A program made the position numbers and the translations under genes. From CAIZQW01 sp942493055 (GTDB taxonomy: Bacteria > Verrucomicrobiota > Kiritimatiellia > RFP12 > UBA1067), in assembly GCA_942493055.1 (NCBI GenBank), contig OW818680.1, positions 2,046,001 through 2,110,000 on the forward strand: a DNA stretch of 64,000 bases, read 5' to 3'. The stretch's first letter is position 1, and each line of letters starts with the position of its first letter. Below the pieces are notes generated by a model. It was not told the origin of the DNA. It made no database searches and worked only from the letters and a program-made list of their open reading frames with translations. Of the stretch, positions 17,181-25,367 are shown piece by piece.

Positions 17181-18698
17181 ATGAACCAATCGGTTGATCC
17201 AAAAGAGCAGCAGCGTATCCAGTCGCAGGGGCAAGACGAGAAATTCATCCGGCTCATGAAAAGTTTGTTCTTCGCCTTCCTGCTGCTTCAGTTCCTTGTC
17301 ATGATCTTCAGGCCGCTTTTCGATCCTTCTGAATGCAGGTACGGGAACATGGCGGCCAATATGGCCGTCTCCGGAAACTTTATTGAGCCACACTATGTCT
17401 ATGATGGCGTGTTTCAATGCTTCGAGGGTAAACCGCCGCTCTTCTTTCAGGTCGGCGGCCTCTCCTGTCTCCTGTTCGGAAAGAATGCATTTGCCGTGCG
17501 CTTGCCTGCTTTGGTGTTTGCGTTGTTCACGGTTTGGTTTGTCTTTCTCGCTGTCAAGAAAGCCGCCAACAGGAAGAGCGCCTGGGTGGCGGCTCTGCTC
17601 TGCTTTCTCAACCCCATGTTCTATACCTATTCAGGGTTGTGCGCAACGGACATGATGCTGACGTGCTGCATTGCTGGGGGCGTCCTCGCCTACTGGAGCT
17701 TCTCGGACAGCCAACGTGCACCGCAGGCCACATATTACAGCCTCTTGTTTTTCATGTTTTTGGCTCTGGGGATGATGATCAAAGGCCCCGTGGCGATCGT
17801 CAGTATTGGCCTGCCCGTATTCTTGTTTGTAGCGATCTACAGAAAATGGAACGATCTGCCGCATCACGCCTGGCTGGCCGGGGTTCTTCTTTTTGCGGCC
17901 ATTGTGATGCCGTGGTTCTATCGGATGCACCAGCTTCACCCTGACTTTCTGGAATACTTTTTCTACCATGAGAATTTCGGACGCTTTTTTCTGAAAGAGT
18001 ATGGCGACCGGTTCGGCAACGGGCATGATTCCTTCAGGGGCGTGGCGTTTTTACTCTGCATCCTTGCGAACCTTCCGGTGTTGTTCCCTCTGCTGATGCT
18101 GGGGTTTTCACGGCGGCTCAGCCTGGGCGGAATCACGAGCAGGCCTCTGGAAGGGATTTCACTGATTGCCGCCGTGGCACTAACACTATTCTGGTGTCCA
18201 ACAAGCCGCGTACCCATGTACTATCTGCTGCCGACCATACCCTTTTTCGCTGTTTTCATTGCCTTGAAACTACACGCCGCCGAGCAGAACAGTCAGGACC
18301 GTCTCTTGCGTCTATCGGTAGTTGTCACGGCGGGAATGGGGCTTGTCACCGTGTGTGTTCTTGCTATTATGACGATTTTTTCCGCTCAGGTGACCAGCAA
18401 AATGCCTGAAAAATTCTACCAGCGGCTGCTCGGGTATGAAAATGAAACCGGGCAGCGCATAACGGGCGGATACTATTTTTTCAGAAAGACGCCCCTTTCA
18501 GCAGAATTCTATCTTGGCGATCGCGTCCGGAATCATCCTGATGAAAAAACAGAAGCGTCCTTGACCAACAGTATCCCCTACCTGCTGATGATATCAGACA
18601 AAAATCTCGAGAATCTGGACCTGCCGCTTAACCGCAAGCTGCTGCTGGAATACGGACAATGGAATCTGTTTGCTCCGGCAAAGAGGGAGGAACGATGA
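17181..18698 (+). CDS. ArnT-like lipid-linked glycosyltransferase (GT83)
   Basis: 505 residues, about twelve membrane segments, with the GT83/PMT-type N-terminal block: DPSECRYGNMAANMAVSG contains the acidic residues that bind the lipid-phosphate sugar in ArnT, and EGKPPLFFQ is the conserved periplasmic loop. Such enzymes move a sugar from undecaprenyl phosphate to lipid A or another acceptor on the outer face of the inner membrane. Start at 17181 after GGGGAGATTTA. The stop overlaps the next gene by 4 bp (ATGA). Together with the adjacent polyprenyl-phosphate GT2 and two-component pair it resembles a regulated lipid A or envelope modification operon (compare arnT/arnC under PmrAB). The transferred sugar is unknown. 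Confidence 0.8.
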   Translation: MNQSVDPKEQQRIQSQGQDEKFIRLMKSLFFAFLLLQFLVMIFRPLFDPSECRYGNMAANMAVSGNFIEPHYVYDGVFQCFEGKPPLFFQVGGLSCLLFGKNAFAVRLPALVFALFTVWFVFLAVKKAANRKSAWVAALLCFLNPMFYTYSGLCATDMMLTCCIAGGVLAYWSFSDSQRAPQATYYSLLFFMFLALGMMIKGPVAIVSIGLPVFLFVAIYRKWNDLPHHAWLAGVLLFAAIVMPWFYRMHQLHPDFLEYFFYHENFGRFFLKEYGDRFGNGHDSFRGVAFLLCILANLPVLFPLLMLGFSRRLSLGGITSRPLEGISLIAAVALTLFWCPTSRVPMYYLLPTIPFFAVFIALKLHAAEQNSQDRLLRLSVVVTAGMGLVTVCVLAIMTIFSAQVTSKMPEKFYQRLLGYENETGQRITGGYYFFRKTPLSAEFYLGDRVRNHPDEKTEASLTNSIPYLLMISDKNLENLDLPLNRKLLLEYGQWNLFAPAKREER

Positions 18699-19621
18699 GA
18701 AACTCGAAACTGATTCTTGTTGTCCCGTGCTACAATGAGTCACGCAGAATTCCACTCGATCTATTCGCGCGGTTTCTATCCAGGCATGAGGAGATCGCGG
18801 TTTGTTTTGTTGATGATGGCAGCACGGATTCAACCCGCGAGATGCTTCTCAGTTTCATCAAGCGTCATGATGAAGCGTCCTGCCTCGTCGCAATGCCCAA
18901 AAACAGCGGAAAGGCCGAGGCCGTCCGTTGCGGGATTCTTGAAATGCTGAGGCTGGAGCCTTCCTGCCCCTATATCGGGTATTGGGATGCTGACCTTGCC
19001 ACGCCACTTGAGCAGAGTTTAGATTTTTTGGCGTTACTCGAAGGCAACTCCATGATCTTTGCCGTGATCGGTTCCCGTTGGGTGCATCTGGGTGCAGACA
19101 TCGAGCGGAACTGTTTGCGAAGCATGATTGCCATGATGATGTCGGTGATTATTGCAAGCTATCTGAAGCTCAATCTCCACGACTCGCAGTGCGGCGCCAA
19201 AATATTCCGAAGCACCCTCGCGCACGAGATATTCTGCAAACGCTTTGTCTCACGTTGGCTGTTCGACGTCGAACTTTTCAAGCGGCTGAAACATTTCCTG
19301 GCGCAACATCTGCATGTCGATGAAACAGTGATGATGAATATGCATTGCCGTGAGATCCCCCTCCGTTGCTGGCGTGATGTCCCAGATTCAAAACTGCACC
19401 TGTCAGATGCCCTGAAAATCGCTTTTGAACTCATCCGTATCGCCTGGTGTTACCGGCGCGGGGGTCACGGACGCTTTGTCGCAGGTTCCTCGCCACGTCC
19501 CGCTATTGCAGCGCCTTCGGCCGGCACTCCAGTTGCCGAATGGTTTCACTTACATCAGAGAAGAGAAAATGCTATTATACATGACATACATGCAACCCCG
19601 TGCGACGGAGGAATGGTTTAA
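18695..19621 (+). CDS. GT2 glycosyltransferase, polyprenyl-phosphate sugar synthase-like
   Basis: 308 residues, GT-A fold: LVVPCYNESRRIPLD, VDDGSTDSTREM, KNSGKAEAVRCGI and the DxD-like YWDADLATPLEQ are the motifs of the DPM1/ArnC-type family that loads a sugar on dolichyl or undecaprenyl phosphate. SQCGAKIFR and WLFDVELF are the later conserved blocks. No strong C-terminal membrane helices are evident, so it may be peripheral. It is coupled to the ArnT-like gene by ATGA, so it plausibly makes its lipid-linked donor, and is followed immediately (stop TAA, then ATG) by the response regulator. Confidence 0.85.
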   Translation: MRNSKLILVVPCYNESRRIPLDLFARFLSRHEEIAVCFVDDGSTDSTREMLLSFIKRHDEASCLVAMPKNSGKAEAVRCGILEMLRLEPSCPYIGYWDADLATPLEQSLDFLALLEGNSMIFAVIGSRWVHLGADIERNCLRSMIAMMMSVIIASYLKLNLHDSQCGAKIFRSTLAHEIFCKRFVSRWLFDVELFKRLKHFLAQHLHVDETVMMNMHCREIPLRCWRDVPDSKLHLSDALKIAFELIRIAWCYRRGGHGRFVAGSSPRPAIAAPSAGTPVAEWFHLHQRRENAIIHDIHATPCDGGMV

Positions 19622-20290
19622 ATGAGAATTCTCATCATCGAAGACGACATGAAGACCGCTGGTTTTGTTGCCAAGGCTTTTCAGCAAGCAGGGTTCAGGA
19701 CCTGCCATGTGGTCGATGGTGCTGAGGGTCTCGCCAAAGGCATGACGGAACCTTTCGATGTCGCGGTGATCGACATCATGCTTCCGAAACTCGACGGTCT
19801 CAGCGTGATCGCGGGTCTCCGCAAAGCGGGCATCACGTTTCCGATCATTGTCCTGAGCGCAAAAAACTCTGTTGAAAGCAAGATACAGGGTTTGGAGAAG
19901 GGCGGGGACGATTATCTGGCGAAGCCTTTTTCAGTGGCAGAGTTGCTGGCCAGGGTGCAGGCCCTTTTACGACGGACCGCCTCAACAGCAGAAAGCACGA
20001 CGCTGACGGTCGAGGACCTGACACTGGACATTCTTTCGCGGCGTGTTTATCGTGCGGGTGTGCGGATCAACCTGCAACCGCTCGAATTCCAATTGCTGGA
20101 ATACCTGATCCGCAACAAGGGCCGGGTGGTCTCGCAGACCACGATCATGGAGCACGTCTGGGAATATGATTTTGACACCCAGACCAATATCGTCGAGTCG
20201 CGTGTCTGCCGTCTTCGCGAGAAGATTGACAAGGACTACGAGCGTAAGCTGATCAAGACGGTAAGGGGCTTCGGCTATGTCATTGAATGA
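19622..20290 (+). CDS. OmpR-family response regulator
   Basis: 222 residues: receiver domain (acidic pocket EDD at residues 7-9, phosphoacceptor Asp51 in AVIDIMLPKLDGL, Thr/Ser and Lys in VLSAKN and LAKPF) and a C-terminal winged helix (LEFQLLEYLIRNKGRVVSQT, ESRVCRLREKID, VRGFGYVIE). It binds DNA after phosphorylation by the kinase encoded next, whose start overlaps by 14 bp. GGAGGAATGG precedes the start. Likely target is its own operon, including the two glycosyltransferases upstream, but no direct repeats were established as its site. Confidence 0.93.
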   Translation: MRILIIEDDMKTAGFVAKAFQQAGFRTCHVVDGAEGLAKGMTEPFDVAVIDIMLPKLDGLSVIAGLRKAGITFPIIVLSAKNSVESKIQGLEKGGDDYLAKPFSVAELLARVQALLRRTASTAESTTLTVEDLTLDILSRRVYRAGVRINLQPLEFQLLEYLIRNKGRVVSQTTIMEHVWEYDFDTQTNIVESRVCRLREKIDKDYERKLIKTVRGFGYVIE

Positions 20291-21890
20291 AGTGCGTTCG
20301 CCTAATAGTCTGAAGGCGAAGCTGACTCGGCTATTCGTCCTTCTCTTCATGGCAACACAGTGCCTCTGTGTCGTGGTCATGTTCTATATCCAGCGGGATT
20401 CCTTGTACTCCTTTGCAAAAAACCGGGCCAAGGTGTTCTGGACTGAGTTCACGTACGAGTATCTGACGGGCGAGGAACTGACAAATCTCTTTGCCAGTTA
20501 CTCTCCAGACCAGGTGGACCGCGTCATGATGAAGGCGATACTCAGGGAGGAACCGGGATTCACCCCTTCAATTATCATTTGGAATCAGTTGCGGCACACC
20601 ACGGTCATCGGTGCCGTGGGCAACGTGGTGTATAGCTTCGTAGCCCCAGACGGAAATCCCGAGACGATTACCAAAAAAAGACATGATGTCGCTGATCGTG
20701 TCGCCTATCTCAACACCCGGTTCAACGGGGAGTCGTACGGGGAAGACGTGAACCATTATTGCTTTCTGGTTCTTTCCCCAGAGGGCAAAGTCCTGGCAAA
20801 ATCGCGCTTTACCGACACCGATGTTGACCTCTTTACGCGCTACAAAATCCCGGCTAACCAGAGCAAGGGCCGGGTGAAGCTCCCCCACGGGCGCGGCCAG
20901 ATTTATACGACCTACTACCGGATGTTCGACGGAAACATTCTGGTGATTGCGGAAGATTTGAGGCAGTTGGACCAATGCGTCATGGATTTGATCTATGCGC
21001 TCCTCCTCACGTTACTCTTCTCGCTGGCGGTCAGCTTGTTTTCCGGACACCTCATCGCAGGTAAGTTTGTGAATGGCATCAAGCGCATCACAGCGTCCGT
21101 GCGCAAGATCGAGTCGGGGAACTACTCCGAGCGCGTGGCCCATGGAACAGAGGGTGCGGAGATCAACCAGCTTGTGGATGCGTTCAACGACATGACCCAC
21201 AAAACAGAGAAATTACTCTTTGAACTGAAGACGATATCGGACAACATGGCCCATGACATCAAAACCCCGATCACGCGCATGCGCGCGATGGCCGAGATGT
21301 CATTGGGCACGTCCAAAGACAATGAACTTGCCAGCGACGTGGCCGAAGAATGCAGAAACATGTTGCTGACCATCAACACTATGCTCGAAATCACGCAGAC
21401 GGAATGCAACCTCGACAACCCTGTCGGAACCGTGCTTGATTTTGCCGCCATTGCGGAGGACACCATCACGCTTTTCTCGACGCTTGCCGAAGACAAAGGC
21501 GTTGTCATCAAGACAGACCTCCCCGAAACGCCTCTGCCGTTCACGGGAAACAAAGTCCAGTTTCATCGCCTGCTCGCCAATCTTCTTGATAACGCCATCA
21601 AATTCACACCATCGCATGGCACTGTTTCCATCAGTGTGAAGTCCGATGATGGCAACGTGGTGCTGACGGTCGCGGATACGGGGTGCGGTATTCCAAAAAA
21701 AGACGTGGACCATATCTTCGACCGTTTCTACCGGTCTGATTCCAGCCGCAACCTCCCAGGCAACGGACTCGGTCTGAGTCTGGTTAAGGCCATCGTGGAA
21801 TCCTACGGCGGACACATTTACGTTTCGAGCGAAGTCAACCATGGCACGCTCTTCACAGTGACCTTGCCAAAACGGACGACGCACGAATGA
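20277..21890 (+). CDS. Sensor histidine kinase, EnvZ/PmrB-like
   Basis: 537 residues: N-terminal membrane helix (about 14-36), a roughly 200-residue periplasmic sensor region, second helix (about 240-262, YALLLTLLFSLAVSLFSGHL), HAMP linker, HisKA with DNMAHDIKTPITRMRAM (phosphorylated His), then HATPase boxes: N box LLANLLDNAIKFTP, G1 VADTGCGIP, F box FDRFYRSD, G2 GNGLGLSL. All catalytic motifs are intact. It pairs with the overlapping OmpR-type regulator. The sensor domain has no recognised ligand motif; envelope or cation stress is a guess from the lipid-modification neighbours. Confidence 0.92.
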   Translation: MSLNEVRSPNSLKAKLTRLFVLLFMATQCLCVVVMFYIQRDSLYSFAKNRAKVFWTEFTYEYLTGEELTNLFASYSPDQVDRVMMKAILREEPGFTPSIIIWNQLRHTTVIGAVGNVVYSFVAPDGNPETITKKRHDVADRVAYLNTRFNGESYGEDVNHYCFLVLSPEGKVLAKSRFTDTDVDLFTRYKIPANQSKGRVKLPHGRGQIYTTYYRMFDGNILVIAEDLRQLDQCVMDLIYALLLTLLFSLAVSLFSGHLIAGKFVNGIKRITASVRKIESGNYSERVAHGTEGAEINQLVDAFNDMTHKTEKLLFELKTISDNMAHDIKTPITRMRAMAEMSLGTSKDNELASDVAEECRNMLLTINTMLEITQTECNLDNPVGTVLDFAAIAEDTITLFSTLAEDKGVVIKTDLPETPLPFTGNKVQFHRLLANLLDNAIKFTPSHGTVSISVKSDDGNVVLTVADTGCGIPKKDVDHIFDRFYRSDSSRNLPGNGLGLSLVKAIVESYGGHIYVSSEVNHGTLFTVTLPKRTTHE

Positions 21891-21960
21891 TTCACCCCAC
21901 TTTTCGCGCCCCCTTTATGAAGGTAAGACGGAGAAATGCTCAAACTGATGTATATGGCGG

Positions 21961-21989
21961 TTGACAATTGCAATCAGGTTGTATATATT
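21961..21989 (+). promoter_or_regulatory. Sigma-70 promoter of the AbiEi-like gene
   Basis: TTGACA (21961-21966), 17-base spacer, TATATT (21984-21989). The start codon is about 55 bp downstream. The leader contains AGACCAATAGCTAGTC, partly self-complementary. Confidence 0.65.
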
Positions 21990-22044
21990 AGTCTGCACAA
22001 AAGACCAATAGCTAGTCTTACGCGCAGAACGTTTTAAGGATGTT

Positions 22045-22839
22045 ATGCCCCCGGCAATGTTAAAATCATGGATTGATGACCAGCAGGCGAGTGGTCGATA
22101 CTTTTTCGAGCGGTCAGCGGCTTTTCAAGGCAGCGGACTTACGCCTCATGCTGTCACTTATGCACTGAAACAGGCCGTCAGGGAAGGACGAATCGTCCAG
22201 CTCAAAGAGTACGCCTACGTGATCGTCCCACTTGAGTATCGCGCGGCAGGCGCTCCGCCACCTTCGTGGTTCATCCATGACCTGATGGCCTCAATGAAGC
22301 TACCGTACTATGTGGGGTTGCTGAGTGCTGCCGCACTCCATGGCGCATCCCAGCAGCAGCCTCAAGTCTTTCAGGTACTGACAGATCGTACCGTTCGTCC
22401 GATCCCGGTCGGTCGGACGAAAATTCAATTCTTTGCCAGCAAGTATGTGTCTCTGGCCTCAGTCAAGGAGATGAAAACGCCGACTGGAATGATGCGTGTC
22501 TCAACGCCCGAAACAACGGTCGTCGATATAGTGCGCTTCGCTAAGGCTGCTGGACATATCGATCATGTTGCGGTATTGATTAAGGAACTGGCACCTCTAC
22601 TTGACCCGAAGCGGTTGATTGCAGCGGTACGTACGGTAGACGACATTCCCAACGCTCAGCGTCTGGGTTACATCTTGGATCGGTTTCGCCAACGCTCGCT
22701 CTCCGATATGCTTCATGCATGGGTTGGACCACGTATTCAACGTGCGCAGTTACTGCGGTCGGGACGGTCCACAGAAGGCGCGAGCGAAAATCGCCGCTGG
22801 AGATTGCTCATCAACTCACCACTGGAAACATCTGAATGA
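22045..22839 (+). CDS. AbiEi-like antitoxin / transcriptional regulator, orphan
   Basis: 264 residues. The N-terminal winged helix (about 1-75; YALKQAVREGRIVQLKEYAY) and the following block MKLPYYVGLLSAAALHGASQ with VSTPETTVVDIVRFAK are typical of the AbiEi antitoxin of type IV toxin-antitoxin systems. The cognate AbiEii nucleotidyltransferase normally starts at an overlapping ATGA; here the overlap ATGA is present (ATG 22836) but that frame stops after five codons, so no toxin follows. It may be a relic or an independent repressor. Start at ATG 22045 lacks a clear ribosome binding site. Confidence 0.75.
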   Translation: MPPAMLKSWIDDQQASGRYFFERSAAFQGSGLTPHAVTYALKQAVREGRIVQLKEYAYVIVPLEYRAAGAPPPSWFIHDLMASMKLPYYVGLLSAAALHGASQQQPQVFQVLTDRTVRPIPVGRTKIQFFASKYVSLASVKEMKTPTGMMRVSTPETTVVDIVRFAKAAGHIDHVAVLIKELAPLLDPKRLIAAVRTVDDIPNAQRLGYILDRFRQRSLSDMLHAWVGPRIQRAQLLRSGRSTEGASENRRWRLLINSPLETSE

Positions 22840-22902
22840 TCGCATCCAGGGTGTGATTCAACTTTGTTGAATCAGTACCCGAGGGAGGAGCTCATTCAGC
22901 GA

Positions 22903-22931
22903 TTGACAAATATGGGGCATCCTCTTATTCT
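22903..22931 (+). promoter_or_regulatory. Sigma-70 promoter of the PadR gene
   Basis: TTGACA (22903-22908), 17-base spacer, TATTCT (22926-22931), 32 bp before the start codon. Confidence 0.6.
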
Positions 22932-22963
22932 TAAGCACTATTACTGATGGAGGTGTTCAGCTT

Positions 22964-23338
22964 ATGGATTTTGACAATTGCGCCTGCTCGGGAAAGACGC
23001 TCTCGCGTTTCATACGACCTGCTCTACTTGGCTTGCTGGCTGAAGAGCCGCACCATGGCTATGACCTCATGCGTAAATTGCAACGGTTCAGCATGTTCGC
23101 AGATGTTCCCCCGGATGCCAGCGGAATCTATAAGATCTTGAAGACTATGGCCGCTGAAAAACTCGTGACTGGCGACTGGGATACGAGCGAGAGCGGACCC
23201 GCCAAGCGGCCGTTCAAAATAACCGCCCAAGGCCGGAAGTGCCTTGCACGCTGGACAGCTACCTTGGAAAACTACCAGCAGCAAATCAGCGAGCTGGTCG
23301 CTGTCATCCGCATGGCGTCGAAGGCAAAAAAGAAGTAA
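22964..23338 (+). CDS. PadR-family transcriptional regulator
   Basis: 124 residues with the PadR winged helix: LLGLLAEEPHHGYDLMRKLQ, then PPDASGIYKILKTMAAEKLV and FKITAQGRKCL, followed by a C-terminal dimerisation helix. A Cys pair near the N-terminus (CACSGK) is unusual for the family and might sense metal or redox state. Ligand and targets are unknown. GGAGGTG precedes the ATG. CCCGGGGCCCCGGG at 23348-23361, just after the stop, is a perfect palindrome and may terminate the transcript. Confidence 0.85.
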   Translation: MDFDNCACSGKTLSRFIRPALLGLLAEEPHHGYDLMRKLQRFSMFADVPPDASGIYKILKTMAAEKLVTGDWDTSESGPAKRPFKITAQGRKCLARWTATLENYQQQISELVAVIRMASKAKKK

Positions 23339-23381
23339 GTCCCACGCCCGGGGCCCCGGGAATAAACTGACTGGTAACTTA

Positions 23382-23760
23382 TTTAGCATCGAATATCGCG
23401 AACCACACGAATAAAAAGAATGTTTTACGCGAAGATCGCTATGAGAGGTGCTTGCACGGAAAGCCCCCGCTAGTGGCTGAATACCCACCTTCGCCAAGGC
23501 TACGGCGGGCATGCAGCCGGGGCTTATCTCGTGCAAGCACCCGAGTGTCACGCATCGACTCTGGGTGAAGGACGAGCTGTGCCGTCGGCGTATGCGCCGA
23601 ATGCGTTGGACAACAAGTAGGCGCAGAGCACAAGCGTATCCGCGCCGTGCGAACGCTCACTTGAAGCCCGTCCGGCGGTTGCCGGACGGGAGCGATGAGC
23701 GCAAGCGAAAGAGCGGCACTCCCTCCTTCACCCAAATAGCGCTCTTTGCGAAAAAGTATT
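23382..23760. repeat. Two-hairpin inverted-repeat element, copy 1, with flanking dispersed repeat
   Basis: 23382-23416 is a TTTAGCATCGAATATCGCGA repeat. The element 23418-23760 begins AATGTTTTACGCGAAGATCG and ends GCGCTCTTTGCGAAAAAGTA (terminal inverted repeats of about 24 bp). Hairpin A has stem GAGGTGCTTGCACG / CGTGCAAGCACC; hairpin B is framed by TGGGTGAAGGACGAGC / TCCTTCACCCA. This copy is about 130 bp longer than the others because extra palindromic sequence lies inside hairpin B. No gene is seen in this 518-bp gap. Confidence 0.8.
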
Positions 23761-23857
23761 CAAGAATCAAAGTTCAAGTTAGAGGCTAGCCGTCAACCAA
23801 AGTCTCTCCCGCCAAAGCCGCATTCCACGATTCCATCATCGTATTCTGTCAATAGAG

Positions 23858-25221
23858 AAGGACACCGAAAGGAAGATTAGTTGCATACCGCTTCTGTCAA
23901 ATGCTTGGACACCGAACGGCGGTGGAAAGAGCTATGAGGGCGGGCCGCAGATTCAGTGGAGGGAGGCTGCGGTATTCCGCTGCCTCCCTCCACTGAATGA
24001 AGCTCCCTCACCAGCCTTCTTAGCTGGCTCTGGATGGACTTGTACAGCGTGATGGAGTTTGTCTTGCTATACATGTCCAGATACCGGCGGACCCGCGGAT
24101 CGGAAGGTTTCACCGCCAGAAGCCGTTCGAGAGGAGTGGAGGGCTTGTCGTATTTTTTTATGTACCTGACGCCTTTGCTTTCCTTCCGCCTCTTGGACAC
24201 AAGCTTCTTGCAGGGGCGGAACAGGTTCGTGTAGAGGGCGATGTCCATGCAGACCTTCTTCAGCGCGTCGTACTGCTCCATCCTGTCAAAACGTATGTCC
24301 GAAAAGTACTCGCGGACGACCGAGCCGTTCTTCTGCTCTATCCTGCAGTTGTCGTTCTTCCTGTAGGCGCGCGAGCGGCTGATCCGGCAACCCGTGACCG
24401 CCTCGGCAAGTTTTCCGATGAAGATATAGTTTATGAACTCTGAACCGTTGTCGGGGTGCATGTGGAGGATGTCGAAGGGCAGCCTCCCGACGATTGAAAG
24501 CATGGCCTGCGCCGTGTTTTCACCCCCGTGGTTCCACGTCGGGGCGCATTCGAACCATTGCGTCAGCGCATCCGTCAGGCTGCCGATTGAAAAGAACGAC
24601 CCCGCCATGTTTCCGCCGCAGAGGAAGACCGTGTCCACCTGGCAGGTGCCGACCGAGTCCTCGGGCAGCTCGCTGCCGGGGCATTCGGGGATTGAAGACT
24701 TCAAAGCGTTCATCCCGGAAGCCTTGTTCCGCCGATATCCGGCCACGCCGTCACGCTTCAGGGATCGAGCGATGGTGGACACGCTCATCTTCAGCACCTT
24801 CCCCAGCGCGTCCGCGCGGACTTCATTCCCGAGGGCGGAATAGTCGGATGCCGTCCTCGCGAGCATGGTCTTCAGATATTCCGGGCATGGCCGTCCGGCG
24901 GCGGCCCACAGTCTGGCCAGCAGCTTTCTATCCTCCTCGCCATAGCTCGGTCCGCGCCCCCTGTGAGGGCGGTATACGCGTTTCCCCTTCAATAGCTTGT
25001 TCAGATATTTACGAGAGCAGCCGTATGTCTGGCATAATGAATCCAGCGTTTTCCCTTTCGCAGTCTTTGTCCGCATGGCGGCGTATTGCTGTTTGAACTT
25101 CGCAAGGTTGTCCCTGAATGTGAGAGTAGACATCGTTTTCATCCCTTTAGATTACGGTGTCCACGCATTTGACAGAAGCGCTTTTTTCATCGGACACCCT
25201 TTTCACCTTTTCGGTGTCCTT
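23858..25221. mobile_element. Complete insertion sequence, DDE type
   Basis: Bounded by AAGGACACCGAAAGG (23858-23872) and CCTTTTCGGTGTCCTT (25206-25221), inverted repeats with one base inserted. A second inverted pair lies further in: CTTCTGTCAAATGC with GGACACCG at about 23889-23917, and its complement near 25157-25180, so each end carries multiple GGACACCG boxes, which are presumably transposase sites. One transposase gene fills the element on the minus strand. No target duplication was identified. It lies between the PadR/AbiEi segment and the channel gene. Confidence 0.8.
23877..25142 (-). CDS. IS transposase (integrase catalytic core)
   Basis: 421 residues. N-terminal helix-turn-helix (TLDSLCQTYGCSRKYLNKLL), a second DNA-binding region (about 90-140), and an RNase H-like DDE core: first Asp in CQVDTVFL, second in HPDNGSEFIN, Glu in RIEQKNGSVV. 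The spacing fits rve-type transposases (IS481/ISNCY-like groups); the exact IS family is not assigned. Frame is intact, so the element may be active. The stop codon is inside the left terminal repeat, so the end of the gene doubles as the IS end. Confidence 0.85.
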   Translation of the reverse strand: MKTMSTLTFRDNLAKFKQQYAAMRTKTAKGKTLDSLCQTYGCSRKYLNKLLKGKRVYRPHRGRGPSYGEEDRKLLARLWAAAGRPCPEYLKTMLARTASDYSALGNEVRADALGKVLKMSVSTIARSLKRDGVAGYRRNKASGMNALKSSIPECPGSELPEDSVGTCQVDTVFLCGGNMAGSFFSIGSLTDALTQWFECAPTWNHGGENTAQAMLSIVGRLPFDILHMHPDNGSEFINYIFIGKLAEAVTGCRISRSRAYRKNDNCRIEQKNGSVVREYFSDIRFDRMEQYDALKKVCMDIALYTNLFRPCKKLVSKRRKESKGVRYIKKYDKPSTPLERLLAVKPSDPRVRRYLDMYSKTNSITLYKSIQSQLRRLVRELHSVEGGSGIPQPPSTESAARPHSSFHRRSVSKHLTEAVCN

Positions 25222-25307
25222 AATAATGACAGACCGCGATCATTCCCGTGCCATTCTAGTTCCCCTTGACGTACCACGCCTTCGTATGATAACGTAAGCC
25301 TTGTTCA

Positions 25308-25328
25308 CTAGTGGATATACTCCAGTAG
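25308..25328. promoter_or_regulatory. Imperfect palindrome, candidate operator of the channel gene
   Basis: CTAGTGGA-TATAC-TCCAGTAG, 7 of 8 arm positions matching, 40 bp before the channel start. It could bind a dimeric repressor; no regulator gene adjoins. Confidence 0.35.
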
Positions 25329-25367
25329 TGGTGCTTTACCAGTAATGATCCAAGGGGGGGGGTAATT

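Noticed and set aside
23511..23789. Frames inside the two-hairpin elements (here and at 30.3 and 34.9 kb)
   Set aside because: Not conserved between the three copies, whereas the stems are; the element is non-coding.
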